A stretch of 64,000 bases of DNA, from NCBI GenBank assembly GCA_965221555.1, contig OZ244895.1, positions 2,480,001 through 2,544,000 of the forward strand, in the 5' to 3' direction. Origin of the DNA: JAJEAD01 sp965221555. Its GTDB lineage: Bacteria > Pseudomonadota > Gammaproteobacteria > HK1. Positions within the stretch are counted from its first letter, which is position 1; the number at the start of each line of letters is the position of its first letter. The notes beneath the pieces are model-generated. The model searched no databases and was not told the origin of the DNA. It was given only the letters and a program-made list of their open reading frames with translations. Below are positions 1-9,455 of the stretch, in pieces. The position numbers were made by a program, and so were the translations under genes.

Positions 1-826
1 GGCCGGCGCCCTCGAGGCGCCGGTTGAAGTCCGCATCGCCGTAGCGTGGGTCTCCCGCTACCGGATGGCCGGCACTGGCCGCATGCACGCGAATCTGGTG
101 GGTGCGCCCGGTGCGCGGTCGCGCCTCCAGCAGCGAACAGTCACGACTTCGGCGCACGGGGACAAAGTCCGTCGCGGACGCCTGGCCCTCCGGTGACACC
201 TCTACCCTTCTCTCTCCGGATTTCAGGACACCCTTTGCCAGAGGCTGGTCGATGCGCCGGGAGCGACCGAAATGCCCCATCACCAGCACCCAGTAGCGCT
301 TGTCCACGCGGCCCTCCCGGAAAGCGCGATGGAGTGCGGTCAGCGTGCTCCGCCGTTTGGCGATCAACAACAATCCGGAGGTCTCGCGGTCGAGACGGTG
401 CACCAGGTCGAGGAAGCGCAGTTCCGGGCGCAGATAACGAAGCCCCTCGATGACGCCGAGACGCAGCCCGCTGCCACCGTGGACGGCGATGCCGGCCGGT
501 TTGTCCAGAGCCACCAGGTCCGCATCCTCATACACGATGGAGCGTTGCAGCGCTTGCAGTATGCGTGGATTGGGAGCGCGTTCGGGACCCTCGGCCGCGG
601 TGCGCAGCGGCGGGATGCGCACGGTGTCTCCCGTGCGGAGCCGATAGTGCTGCCGAATGCGGGCGCGATTTACGCGTACTTCGCCACGACGCAGTATTCG
701 ATAGATGTGGGACGTGGGTACGCCCTTCAATGCGCTGCGAAGGAAATTGTCGATGCGCTGTCCCGCGCCGTCGGGCTCGATGCGGATCTCGTGCGCCGGG
801 TTCGGGGGCTGGTGCTGAAGGTCCAT
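1..826 (-). CDS. rluC: Ribosomal large subunit pseudouridine synthase RluC (3' end cut by window edge)
   Basis: RluA-family enzyme that isomerises uridines in 23S rRNA to pseudouridine. The reverse-strand translation starts MDLQHQPPNPAHEI. An S4-like RNA-binding segment lies at about residues 15-65 (GQRIDNFL, LRRGEVRVNR). The catalytic domain carries HRLDRETSG at 143-151, with catalytic Asp146, and RTGRTHQIRVH near 238. About 275 codons are inside the window; the C-terminal few tens of residues are lost off the left edge. It is divergent from rne, the arrangement known from enterobacteria and pseudomonads, which favours RluC over RluD or RluA. The ATG at 824-826 is the first in-frame start ahead of the conserved region. 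Confidence 0.93.
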   Translation of the reverse strand, partial: MDLQHQPPNPAHEIRIEPDGAGQRIDNFLRSALKGVPTSHIYRILRRGEVRVNRARIRQHYRLRTGDTVRIPPLRTAAEGPERAPNPRILQALQRSIVYEDADLVALDKPAGIAVHGGSGLRLGVIEGLRYLRPELRFLDLVHRLDRETSGLLLIAKRRSTLTALHRAFREGRVDKRYWVLVMGHFGRSRRIDQPLAKGVLKSGERRVEVSPEGQASATDFVPVRRSRDCSLLEARPRTGRTHQIRVHAASAGHPVAGDPRYGDADFNRRLEGAG

Positions 827-1041
827 GATGGCCCGGGGAATGATAGCACCCGGGTCACGAGGCCGGCCGTTTGAGCGACATGCCTCGCTCCGACGCCCAG
901 GCGACCAGCCCCTGCGCGGTCCGGACACATCATGTGCGGCCACGCCCCGCTTGCGGCGCCAACCGGAAACCGCCGACTTGTGGCCTGGAGCGCTCCCGTG
1001 CCGTCACACCGGACGGGTCATTGGCCCCCGCCCCGCGCGGT

Positions 1042-1070
1042 TTGCCGTCGATCGCTTCTCCGGCTAGAAT
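1042..1070 (+). promoter_or_regulatory. Predicted sigma-70 promoter for rne
   Basis: TTGCCG at 1042-1047, a 17-bp spacer, and TAGAAT at 1065-1070 form a near-consensus sigma-70 promoter on the plus strand. Transcription would start near 1077, giving rne a leader of about 525 nt. This is inferred from sequence only. Confidence 0.5.
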
Positions 1071-1076
1071 CCGTCG

Positions 1077-1600
1077 GTCCGGCATGTGCGGCGCTTCCCC
1101 TTGGGTGGGGCGTCTGACGCGCAGGGCCGGACCAATCAAAGTCGCAACGACGCGTAAGCGCAAAGCGCGGCCCGAAGGGCAAGTGCACCAGATTGGGTCC
1201 GAGGGCACCGATCGGAGCACAACCGCTTCCAGGATTTCAAAGTACCGATACGAGGCTGGCTCAGGCAGATTCGCTTGAAGTGGACGGATTGCCACTGGAA
1301 CGGCGACCTCGCTTCGACCACGCACGCGTGGGAAGAGCGGATTCGAAGTCGAGCCCGGTCGGAGCCGGTGCCCCATGACGGCGCCAACGTGCGGAACCCG
1401 GCTCGAAGTGCCGTGCGCACCGCAACACTCTTTCCTGCTCGACGCGCCTCGTTTCGAAGATGTTCGAACCGGGGGTGCCGACCGCATTGCGCTCCTCGTT
1501 GCTCCTGCGGTACCCGACGTCCTCTTTGGAGGTGCGCGTGCGGGTACCCGAACACTCGGTTTCGCCCTCCGGGGCGGGGCCGGCGCCAAGCGAGGACATC
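1077..1600 (+). promoter_or_regulatory. Long 5' leader of rne
   Basis: No convincing gene lies between rluC and rne. From the predicted start near 1077 to the rne ATG, the leader would be about 525 nt. In E. coli the rne 5' UTR is also long (about 360 nt), and RNase E cleaves it to control its own level. The same role is inferred here from length and position; no specific hairpin was matched to the E. coli one. The overlapping open frames have shadow-type composition and are not called. Confidence 0.4.
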
Positions 1601-3982
1601 ATGAAACGGATGTTGATAAACGCCACCCAGCCCGAAGAGCTGCGGGTGGCGACGGTAGATGGACAACGCCTGCTTGATCTCGATATCGAGGTAGCGTCCC
1701 ACAGCCAGAAAAAGGCGAGTATCTACAAAGGAAGAGTCACCCGCATAGAACCCAGCCTCGAAGCCGCCTTCGTCGACTACGGCGCGGAACGCCAGGGTTT
1801 CCTGCCGCTCAAGGAGGTGGCGCGCGAGCACTCTCGCCCGGACGAAGAAGACGCGGCGGGCAAGAAGCGCAGCGTCCAGAACACCCTCGAAGTCGGCCAG
1901 GAGTTCCTGGTTCAGGTCGACAAGGAAGAGCGTGGCACCAAGGGGGCGGCGCTGACCACCTTCCCGAGTCTCGCCGGACGCTACCTTGTCCTCATGCCGA
2001 ACAATCCGCGAGCGGGAGGAATATCCCGGCGGGTCGAGGGCAGTGAGCGGGGTGAGCTGCGCGAGATTCTGAGCTCCCTGACCGTGCCCGAGGGCATGGG
2101 ACTCATCGTGCGCACCGCGGGCGTCGGCCGTTCGGCGGAAGAGCTGCAGTGGGATCTCGACTATCTGCTGAAGCTGTGGCGCGCGATCGCGACGGCATCC
2201 GAAGAGCGAGAGGCTCCCTGCCTCCTGTACCAGGAGAGCAACGTAATCATTCGCGCGATTCGGGATAACTTCGATCAGGACATCGGCGAGATCCTCATCG
2301 ACGTACCGGAGGTGCATGCGGAAGCGCATGCCTTCATGTCGCAGGTCATGCCCCAGAACGCGTCCCGCGTAAAGCTCTATCAGAACAAGGTGCCGCTGTT
2401 CTCCCGTTTCCAGATCGAGAGCCAGATCGAAGCGGCATTCACGCACACCGTGCGTCTGCCTTCGGGAGGCGCGATCGTCATCGATCACACCGAAGCGCTG
2501 GTGTCCATCGATATCAATTCCGCGCGTGCCACCAAGGGAGCGGATATCGAGGAGACCGCGCTGAACACCAACCTCGAGGCGGCGGACGAGATCGCAAGGC
2601 AACTGCGCCTTCGGGACATCGGAGGCCTCATCGTCATCGATTTCATCGACATGGGGCCGCAGAAGAATCAGAGAGAGGTCGAGAGCCGGTTCCGGGGGGC
2701 GCTCGAACGGGATCGGGCGCGCGTTCAGACCGGGAGGATCTCCCGCTTCGGACTTCTGGAGATGTCGCGACAGCGGCTGCGCCCCTCGCTCGGTGAATCA
2801 AGTCTGGGGGTGTGCACCACCTGCAACGGCCAAGGCCAGATTCGAAGCCCGGAGTCGCTGGCCTTGTCGGTACTGCGGCTCGTCGCGGAGGAGGCGATGA
2901 AGGGAAACACGGGCAGGATCCTGGCCCGATTGCCGATGCAGGTCGGCACCTACCTGCTGAACGAGAAGCGGGCGGCAATCCGTGAAATCGAGCAGCAGTG
3001 CGATGTGGTCGTGATCGTGCTCCCCTGCCCCGAGCTCGCGGCGTCGAGCTACAGCGTGGAGCGGATTCGCGCCAATGACCGTGATCACGAAACGCATTAT
3101 CGGGCGAGCTTCGAGCTCGAAGCGGAAACGCAGTCACTGCCGGAGTTCGTCACTGCCGCGGACCGGCAAGCACCGTCCGAGCCGGTAGTGAGAGCGCAGA
3201 TTCCCGATGCGGCCCCGCCTCCCGCCGCCGCGAAGGTGGAGCCTTCGCAACCTCGGCGCGGTGGGATCATCGCCCGCACCCTCGCCTTCCTCGCCAGAAC
3301 ATTCTCCCGCTCCGGCGCGGGTCCGAAGGCCGCTGCCTCCGCCTCCGGGCGCAAGGGACGCTCGAGACGAGGCGACAGACGGGGCCCACGGCGCAGCGGC
3401 GGCGATGGACGCCAGAGCGGTTCTCGCCGCAGCGCGGCATCGTCCGCGCGACGCGACGGCGCGCATCCACGGACGGCGAGAAACACGCAAGGCGCCGACG
3501 AGTCCGCGGGCCGTGCTCGAACCAGGAAGAGCACCGACACCCGTCCTCCCCCTCTTCAGGCTTCTTCCGCGTCCGCACGTACTTCATTCTCGGAGCGCGC
3601 TTCGTCGCCGGGGCGTGCGAGGCGAGGCCGGCGCGGAGGACGTGGACGCCAGCGCGAGGCATCCGGCAAGGCCGCAACCCCAGGCACCGCCACCGCAACG
3701 GAAACGACGGGCGGCGCCGGACGGACGGAAGATCCACCGTGGGATCCACCGAGGGATCCACCGAGGGCCGCCTCCGCCAGCCCTTCCGCCGGCGAAGCGT
3801 CGACCGCGTTGTCGACCGCGTCTTCGATGTCTCCCGCCGAATCCGTGCCGCGTGCGACATCGGACCAGGCGCCGCCGACATCGAGTCCGACGCGCGCGGG
3901 TAGCGACTCCTCCGATACGCAGCCCCGCGGCGGTGGCGAAAGCGGGGAGATGAGCCGGTGCGGCGGGAGTTCCGCCGCGTAG
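1601..3982 (+). CDS. rne: Ribonuclease E
   Basis: Essential endoribonuclease for mRNA decay and for rRNA and tRNA processing. The family start MKRMLINATQ fixes the ATG at 1601, preceded by GAGG; longer upstream starts are rejected. The protein has 793 residues. The S1 domain is at about 35-125. The DNase I-like catalytic site has Asp304 (VSIDINSARAT) and Asp347 (IVIDFIDM), matching E. coli D303 and D346. The Zn-link is C405-TT-C408. The first ~530 residues are well conserved. The C-terminal ~260 residues are disordered and rich in Arg, Ser, Pro and Ala, shorter than the E. coli tail (1061 aa total) but consistent with an RNA-binding and degradosome-scaffold region. It converges with recO. Confidence 0.96.
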   Translation: MKRMLINATQPEELRVATVDGQRLLDLDIEVASHSQKKASIYKGRVTRIEPSLEAAFVDYGAERQGFLPLKEVAREHSRPDEEDAAGKKRSVQNTLEVGQEFLVQVDKEERGTKGAALTTFPSLAGRYLVLMPNNPRAGGISRRVEGSERGELREILSSLTVPEGMGLIVRTAGVGRSAEELQWDLDYLLKLWRAIATASEEREAPCLLYQESNVIIRAIRDNFDQDIGEILIDVPEVHAEAHAFMSQVMPQNASRVKLYQNKVPLFSRFQIESQIEAAFTHTVRLPSGGAIVIDHTEALVSIDINSARATKGADIEETALNTNLEAADEIARQLRLRDIGGLIVIDFIDMGPQKNQREVESRFRGALERDRARVQTGRISRFGLLEMSRQRLRPSLGESSLGVCTTCNGQGQIRSPESLALSVLRLVAEEAMKGNTGRILARLPMQVGTYLLNEKRAAIREIEQQCDVVVIVLPCPELAASSYSVERIRANDRDHETHYRASFELEAETQSLPEFVTAADRQAPSEPVVRAQIPDAAPPPAAAKVEPSQPRRGGIIARTLAFLARTFSRSGAGPKAAASASGRKGRSRRGDRRGPRRSGGDGRQSGSRRSAASSARRDGAHPRTARNTQGADESAGRARTRKSTDTRPPPLQASSASARTSFSERASSPGRARRGRRGGRGRQREASGKAATPGTATATETTGGAGRTEDPPWDPPRDPPRAASASPSAGEASTALSTASSMSPAESVPRATSDQAPPTSSPTRAGSDSSDTQPRGGGESGEMSRCGGSSAA
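3731..3766 (+). repeat. Three 12-bp tandem units inside rne
   Basis: Three in-frame units, GATCCACCGTGG then GATCCACCGAGG twice, encode DPPW-DPPR-DPPR in the disordered tail of RNase E. It is a small in-frame expansion with no effect on the catalytic part. Confidence 0.85.
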
Positions 3983-4029
3983 CACGCGCAAGCGGCAAGA
4001 GGGCGCGCCCGAAGGCGTCAGCGGTCGTA

Positions 4030-4794
4030 TTACCTGCGCCGGCGCGCCGACGCTTCGTGAATCGGGTCGGTGTCGCGGCTCGATGAGGATCGAAACAGCA
4101 TCCGGCTGGCAATCGGCCGCGGTCCGAGGAGCCGATCGAGCAGGTAACGCATCAGGCGCTTGGCCTCGCGCATGTGCTCGGCCGATTCCAGGCTTTCCCG
4201 GGAGAGGGCAAGCAGCGTGGCTCCGGACACGTCGATGCCCGGACTCTCTCCCCTTGCGTCTACCACCGGCCCCTGTTCCGGAACATACCGGTATCGCGTC
4301 TCGTCTCGCACCGGCACTTCGCTGCCCGCTTCTCGCTCCAGCAGGAGGCCATATCCGACTGCACTCAGAAGCCGCTTCTCGAATACCCGCAGGACGGGTT
4401 CGATGTCGGTGCCTTCACGCAGGCCGGACAAGGCTCTCCGGTAGTCCAGCAACAATCCGGGATGGGGGTCGTGACGGTGAACAAGGCGCATGATCAGTTC
4501 GTTCAGATAGAGACCGCCCGCAAGCCCTCTTCCGCTCAGGGGTAGCGCAACCCCGTCCACTTCCGCCGCCCTCAGCGTTCCGAGCTCCCCCCGATCCGAC
4601 CAGGAAACGAGCAGCGGCACGAAGGGTTGCAAGAGTCCGCGCAGAGGTGATGAAGCCCTGCGGGCGCCTCGGGCCACGAGTCCGAGCCGTCCGGAGTGCG
4701 TGCTGAACACTTCGACGATGAGGCTCGTCTCCCGCCACGCACGTTGATGCAGAACAAAGCAGGGGTCCAGATCGACGCGCTGCGAAGCTGTCAT
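4030..4794 (-). CDS. recO: DNA repair protein RecO
   Basis: Recombination mediator that loads RecA onto SSB-coated single strands with RecR and anneals ssDNA. The 254-residue product starts MTASQRVDLDPCFVLHQRAWRE, with the typical N-terminal OB-fold including ETSLIVEVFSTHSGRLGLVARGARR at about 22-46. A helical C-terminal part follows. No zinc-finger cysteines are seen, as is usual for gammaproteobacterial RecO. It lies 19 bp downstream of era on the same strand and belongs to the lepB-rnc-era-recO operon. The pdxJ gene that often follows is absent; rne follows convergently. Confidence 0.93.
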   Translation of the reverse strand: MTASQRVDLDPCFVLHQRAWRETSLIVEVFSTHSGRLGLVARGARRASSPLRGLLQPFVPLLVSWSDRGELGTLRAAEVDGVALPLSGRGLAGGLYLNELIMRLVHRHDPHPGLLLDYRRALSGLREGTDIEPVLRVFEKRLLSAVGYGLLLEREAGSEVPVRDETRYRYVPEQGPVVDARGESPGIDVSGATLLALSRESLESAEHMREAKRLMRYLLDRLLGPRPIASRMLFRSSSSRDTDPIHEASARRRR

Positions 4795-4813
4795 TCGCCG
4801 CGGGCTCCGGAAC

Positions 4814-5725
4814 TCAGTCGGTGTAGCCCATTCTGTTCAATGCCTGCTCGTCATCCGACCAGCCCGCCTTCACCTTCACCCACAGGTCCAGGTGCACGCG
4901 CCGGTCGAGCATGGATTCGATCTGCCGGCGTGCCCGGGTGCCGACCTTCTTGAGTGTGGCGCCCTCCCGGCCTACGACGATCGCTTTGTGGCTGCGCCGC
5001 TCCACCCACACGATGGCGGCGACCCGCACCGGATTCGACCCGTCGGAGAATCGTTCGATTTCCACGCTCAGACGATAGGGGAGCTCCTGGTTCAGCAGGC
5101 TGGTCAACTGTTCCCGGATCAACTCCGCACTCAGGAATCGTTCGCTTCGGTCACTCAGCCGGTCGCTCGGAAAGAGCGGCTCTCCCCTGGGGAGGTGTTC
5201 GACGATGTGCGTTTCGAGGACATCGGTGTTGATGCCACGTCGCGCGGAAAGCGGAATCAGATTCGTACAGCCCGTATGTTGCGAGACGTCCGCCAGGAAA
5301 GGCAGCAGTTTCGCCTTGTCCGCGACGCGATCCACCTTGTTGATTCCGACGATGATCGGTGCTGGCGCCTCGCGCAGTCGGCGCAGCACGCGCTCATCGC
5401 CCTCGGTCCACCGTCCCGCTTCGATCATGAACACGACCACATCGCCATCGTCCAGCGCGCCCGTTGCGGCGCGATTCATGTAACGGCCAAGCGCGCGCCC
5501 CGGCGCGTGGTGGATACCCGGAGTGTCCACGTACACCACCTGATAGCTCGCAGTCGTCTTGATGCCGAGGATTCGATGGCGGGTCGTTTGCGGTCTGCGG
5601 GAGGTGATCGAGAGCTTCTGGCCGAGCAGGTGATTCACCAGCGTCGACTTGCCTACGTTGGGACGTCCCAGGATGGCGGCATATCCGCTCGAGTATTCCG
5701 GGACTTCGCCCGAGGTGGCGTCCAC
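4814..5725 (-). CDS. era: GTPase Era
   Basis: Ras-like GTPase needed for 16S rRNA maturation and 30S assembly. The predicted 303 aa match the usual ~300. The G1 loop GRPNVGKS is at 20-27, G3 is DTPGIHHAPGRALG, G4 is NKVDRV, and G5 is PLSARRG. The C-terminal KH domain contains VVGREGATLKKVGTRARRQIE. The start is taken as GTG at 5725 (TTG at 5728 is adjacent). Upstream in-frame codons lie inside rnc and give a non-conserved extension. It begins 26 bp after the rnc stop; era follows rnc in most proteobacteria. Confidence 0.95.
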   Translation of the reverse strand: MDATSGEVPEYSSGYAAILGRPNVGKSTLVNHLLGQKLSITSRRPQTTRHRILGIKTTASYQVVYVDTPGIHHAPGRALGRYMNRAATGALDDGDVVVFMIEAGRWTEGDERVLRRLREAPAPIIVGINKVDRVADKAKLLPFLADVSQHTGCTNLIPLSARRGINTDVLETHIVEHLPRGEPLFPSDRLSDRSERFLSAELIREQLTSLLNQELPYRLSVEIERFSDGSNPVRVAAIVWVERRSHKAIVVGREGATLKKVGTRARRQIESMLDRRVHLDLWVKVKAGWSDDEQALNRMGYTD

Positions 5726-5751
5726 AAGTCCGGTATCGCGCTTGCGGGTGT

Positions 5752-6465
5752 TCAACGGTCGCACATGTCGCGCAGGAGATCGAGCGCGCCTCGGGCGGCG
5801 GACTGCTCGGCCTCGCGGCGACTGCCTCCGGTGCCGGTCGCCGCTCCATCGAGACCCGATATCCGGCAAGTGACCGTGAAGAACTGCTCATGCGCCGCGC
5901 CACTCACTTTGTCCACCGTATACACGGGAAGGGATAGGCCGCGGGCCTGCAGTGTCTCCTGCAGCTCGGTCTTGGGATCTTTCGTGGTTTCTTCGCGTGA
6001 AAGGCGGTCCAGGCGATCTTCCAGGAGCTCGAGCAGCCACGAACGGCAGGCCTCCAGACCTGCGTCCAGATAGAATGCGCTCACCAGAGCCTCGAAAGCA
6101 TCGGCAAGGATCGAGTCTCGATTCCTGCCCCCGCTCTTCAGCTCGCCTCCTCCGAGCTTCAATGCGTTTCCCAGTCCGATCTGGCGCGCCAGCTCGGCCA
6201 GGGTGGACTGGCGCACCAGTTCGGCGCGCGCGCGGGTCAAGAGACCTTCCCGGGCATGCGGTATCCGACGATACAGCGCCTCGGCCACTACGAGGTTGAG
6301 GATGGCGTCACCGAGAAACTCGAGCCGTTCGTTGTTGTCGCGGCCGGCGCTGCGATGAGTGAGAGAACGCCTGAGCAACGCCTCGCTCTGGAAGCGGTGC
6401 GGGATACTCTGGACGAGGGTGCGCCGTCCTTGCGCTTCCCGATCGGCCGATGGGCTGTCGCTCAA
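5752..6465 (-). CDS. rnc: Ribonuclease III
   Basis: Double-strand-specific endoribonuclease that processes the 30S rRNA precursor and some mRNAs. The RNase III signature NERLEFLGDAIL starts at residue 45, and the second acidic patch is DSILADAFEALVSAFYLD. A C-terminal dsRNA-binding domain begins near DPKTELQETLQARG and ends with GGSRREAEQSAARGALDLL. The 237 aa are slightly longer than E. coli (226) because of an N-terminal tail. The start at 6465 is a TTG; no better codon precedes the conserved region. Confidence 0.95.
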   Translation of the reverse strand: MSDSPSADREAQGRRTLVQSIPHRFQSEALLRRSLTHRSAGRDNNERLEFLGDAILNLVVAEALYRRIPHAREGLLTRARAELVRQSTLAELARQIGLGNALKLGGGELKSGGRNRDSILADAFEALVSAFYLDAGLEACRSWLLELLEDRLDRLSREETTKDPKTELQETLQARGLSLPVYTVDKVSGAAHEQFFTVTCRISGLDGAATGTGGSRREAEQSAARGALDLLRDMCDR

Positions 6466-6504
6466 GGATTCGACCCACGTGACGAAGGCGTTTCCGGCAA
6501 GGCT

Positions 6505-7341
6505 TCAGCTCGGCTCGCGTTCGTCTGCGCAATCGATGGCGGTTCCGATTCGAGACCACATGACACCGTGACTGAATCCGGCGTTCAACCAGATCGCGAA
6601 TGCCTTGCCAATCAGGTGGCTGTCCGGGACCGTGCCCCAATAACGACTGTCTCTGCTGTTGTCGCGATTGTCGCCGAGGACGAAGTAGTGGCCAGGCGGG
6701 ACTACGGTTTCGCCCGCCCGGGACGGGTATCCCCGGTGTACGAGTATGTCGTGCACGCAGTCACCGACTTGCTCCGTACGGTGGCTGGCGCCGGTCATGC
6801 TGCGGCCGGGCCCGGTTCCCACGTAGCGACCGAGTGTCTCCTGCTCCGCGGGCATGCCGTTTACGTAGAGGATCTTGTCGTGATATCCGATGCGATCTCC
6901 CGGCAACCCCACGATTCGCTTGATGAAGGGTGTCGACGGATCTTCGGGGTACCGGAAGACCACGACATCGCCGCGTTTCGGAGAGCCGATCTCGATTGCC
7001 TTGTAGTCGATCACGGGCAAGCGAATCCCGTAGGTGAACTTGTTCACGAGGATGAAGTCGCCGATGAGCAAGGTGGGCATCATGGAGCCGGAGGGAATCC
7101 TGAACGGTTCGACAAGGAAGGAGCGAAGCACGAGCACGATCAGAAAGACCGGGAAGAAGGACCGAGCGTACTCGACGATGCGCGAAGGGGGGGGACCCTC
7201 CTGCACGATGCCTTCTTCGGAAGTCTCGCCTCCATTTGCCATCGCCCTTCGGCGACGAGCCAGCACCAGAACGTCGACGATCCATATGAGCCCGCTCGCG
7301 AGCACGAGCAGCACCATGACGGTGGCAAAATCGAATTTCAA
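6505..7341 (-). CDS. lepB: Signal peptidase I
   Basis: Inner-membrane serine protease that cleaves Sec and Tat signal peptides on the periplasmic side. The 278-residue product has two N-terminal membrane segments (about 6-28 and 60-76). The catalytic Ser86 sits in RIPSGSMMPT and the general-base Lys141 in FIKRIVGLPGD. Box E is GDNRDNSRDSRYWG. It is first in the lepB-rnc-era-recO operon, 39 bp from rnc. The lepA gene that usually precedes it is missing; a mucD-type protease gene lies directly upstream. Confidence 0.96.
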   Translation of the reverse strand: MKFDFATVMVLLVLASGLIWIVDVLVLARRRRAMANGGETSEEGIVQEGPPPSRIVEYARSFFPVFLIVLVLRSFLVEPFRIPSGSMMPTLLIGDFILVNKFTYGIRLPVIDYKAIEIGSPKRGDVVVFRYPEDPSTPFIKRIVGLPGDRIGYHDKILYVNGMPAEQETLGRYVGTGPGRSMTGASHRTEQVGDCVHDILVHRGYPSRAGETVVPPGHYFVLGDNRDNSRDSRYWGTVPDSHLIGKAFAIWLNAGFSHGVMWSRIGTAIDCADEREPS

Positions 7342-7545
7342 AGTTTCGTGATCCAGCGCAAGTAAAGACCTTCAATCATAGCGCTCCGCGGTGTGGGGAC
7401 CAAAGGGACGAAGCCGTCGCGCGCTCTCCCTTGCGACTCTCCACATCCCCGCGCACCCGACCGCGAATAGTGAGCGTCCGTCCCGGGGGCGGTAGCCCGG
7501 GAGTCGCGGGTCGAAGGGATCTGCCGCGTTCTTCGCGGCGCCCGG

Positions 7546-9012
7546 TCAGCCGCTTGGCAACGAAAAGGTAATGAGCTCTCCACGTCTGCGGGCCAGGATG
7601 GAGACACCCTGGTCGTCGGAGAGGCGCCTGGTCAATTCGAGCAGACCCGCGGCGCCATCCACGCCGACTCCTTCCACCGACAAGATGATGTCTCCCGGTC
7701 TCAACCCGGCACGGTAGGCGGGCCCCTCCTCGACTTCCGTCACCAGCACTCCCCCCTTCGAGAGTCCCCATTGCCGCCGCTGTCCGGGCGTGGGGTCCAC
7801 CACCTCGATACCCAGGGCGGAGACCACCGAGGGTTCGGGGGGGCGCCCCGCGGCGAGCCGAATCTCTTCGTTACCGGGCAGTTCCGCGGTGAGTACGTAC
7901 AGGGTCTGCGTCTCGCCGTCTCTCAGCACCTTGATGGGAACTCGAACCCCCACTTGAGTGCGCCCCACGATCGGCGGGAGGTCGGAAGACTGGGAGACGA
8001 CGATTCCGTCGAACTCCAGCACGATGTCGTGTTCCTTGAGGCCCGCCGACGCCGCCGGACCGTCCGCAAGCACCTTGGCAATCCAGGCGCCCCGAGGACG
8101 ATCCATGTCCAGGGACTCCGCCAGGTTGGGAGACACATCGTCGACGAGCACCCCGAGCCAACCGCGCGACACGCGTCCCCGTTCGCGCAACTGGGTGACC
8201 ACGTTCATCGCGACTTCGATGGGGATGGCGAAGGAGAGCCCCATGAACCCACCGGTACCGCTGAATATCTGGGAGTTTATTCCCACCACTTCTCCGGCCA
8301 GATTGAACAGGGGGCCGCCCGAGTTTCCCGGATTGATGGCGACGTCGGTCTGGATGAAGGGAACGTAGTTCTCTCTCGGCAGACTTCTTCCCTTGGCGCT
8401 GACTATGCCGGCGGTGACCGAGTGTTCGAATCCGAAGGGCGAGCCTATCGCGAGCACCCACTCCCCCACCTGGAGGTCGTTGCCGGCGCCGATGCGCACC
8501 GAGGGCAGATCGGCGGCGTCAATCTTCAGCAGGCCGATATCGCTGCGCTCATCGATGCCGATGATCCGGGCATCGAATTCCCGCCTGTCGTTCAGGCGCA
8601 CGACGATCCGATCGGCGCCGCGGATCACGTGGTGATTGCAGATGATGTAGCCGTCCGGGCTGATGATGAAACCCGAACCGAGGGATCGTGCACGAAAGCG
8701 CTCCTGGTGCGGGCTGCCGAAGAAGTAGCGCCGGAAGAACTCGTGGTAGGGGCTGTCTTCAGGCAGATCCGGAATGGAAAAGGGCCGGGCTTCCCGGTCG
8801 GCGATCGACGGGCTTCGCCGGGTGGCGCTGATGTTCACGACGGCCGGACCGTGTTCGGCGACCAGGGATATGAAGTCCGGCAGAATCGTTGCCGCCCGGC
8901 CGCCGGTCGTAGCGACGCACAGGAACACCGCGACGAACAGGAGGCCGAGCCTATGCGGCGCCAAAGCGAGGCGATGCTTGTCCGAGGCGGCGGCGGGCCT
9001 CGGCGCCGGCAT
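7546..9012 (-). CDS. mucD: Periplasmic serine protease/chaperone, DegP/DegQ/MucD family
   Basis: HtrA-type envelope quality-control protease. From the ATG at 9012 (488 aa) there is a hydrophobic signal segment at about 20-40 ending GGRAA. The trypsin-like domain carries the triad His128 (NHHVIRG), Asp158 (ERSDIGLL) and Ser231 (NPGNSGGPL), and two PDZ domains follow at about 285-380 and 390-488. Its position next to lepB matches mucD of pseudomonads, where it belongs to the AlgU envelope-stress locus; no algU/muc regulators are in the window. The upstream in-frame extension to 9105 has no conserved character. degQ is an equally valid name. Confidence 0.9.
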   Translation of the reverse strand: MPAPRPAAASDKHRLALAPHRLGLLFVAVFLCVATTGGRAATILPDFISLVAEHGPAVVNISATRRSPSIADREARPFSIPDLPEDSPYHEFFRRYFFGSPHQERFRARSLGSGFIISPDGYIICNHHVIRGADRIVVRLNDRREFDARIIGIDERSDIGLLKIDAADLPSVRIGAGNDLQVGEWVLAIGSPFGFEHSVTAGIVSAKGRSLPRENYVPFIQTDVAINPGNSGGPLFNLAGEVVGINSQIFSGTGGFMGLSFAIPIEVAMNVVTQLRERGRVSRGWLGVLVDDVSPNLAESLDMDRPRGAWIAKVLADGPAASAGLKEHDIVLEFDGIVVSQSSDLPPIVGRTQVGVRVPIKVLRDGETQTLYVLTAELPGNEEIRLAAGRPPEPSVVSALGIEVVDPTPGQRRQWGLSKGGVLVTEVEEGPAYRAGLRPGDIILSVEGVGVDGAAGLLELTRRLSDDQGVSILARRRGELITFSLPSG

Positions 9013-9199
9013 CGCGTCACGACCTGGCCGTAGCCCGCGGATCTGCCCGATTCTCGTTGCGAGAGGCGCTCTGCCACCACGAACACCGGGTCCCGCTCTG
9101 ATCATGGTGCTTCCTGGACCGTGTGCGAAACAACAAGGCCGGCGCGCGCCGCGTGGGCCCGAATGCCTGCGCCCCGGAGATTATATGTCAGTCTTCCCG

Positions 9200-9372
9200 C
9201 CCGCAGATTACAGCGATCTCCGGCCACTCTGGGCGCCAGGATGCCGGTGCGCACGGACCGAAAGACGTTGAAATCGTGGCCGACACGAAGTCGAAAGTGG
9301 CGCGACGAAGTACGATCTGCAACCGCGAGCATATTGTCGCCTGCCGGTTGAGACATCAGGGCAATTTGCGGG
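9200..9372 (+). mobile_element. YTAR palindromic element, copy A (diverged)
   Basis: An old copy of the dispersed element, between mucD and epmA. The internal signature (GGCGCCAGGATGCC, GCACGGACCGAAAGACG, CGAGCATATTG) is clear. The ends CCCGCAG and TTTGCGGG are recognisable, but the flanking duplication is no longer readable (right flank CTGA). Confidence 0.7.
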
Positions 9373-9455
9373 CTGACCTCGTCGTTGCGGATGCGCGCAA
9401 GGAGCCCCGCCTGGAAGAAGCGCGCGAGCCCACGCCGGAGGGCGCGGGCCAGGGC

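Noticed and set aside
930..1589. Long minus-strand open frame of 219 codons upstream of rne
   Set aside because: Low-complexity Arg/Pro/Ala translation with no motif, overlapping the predicted rne leader. Typical open frame from high-GC DNA.
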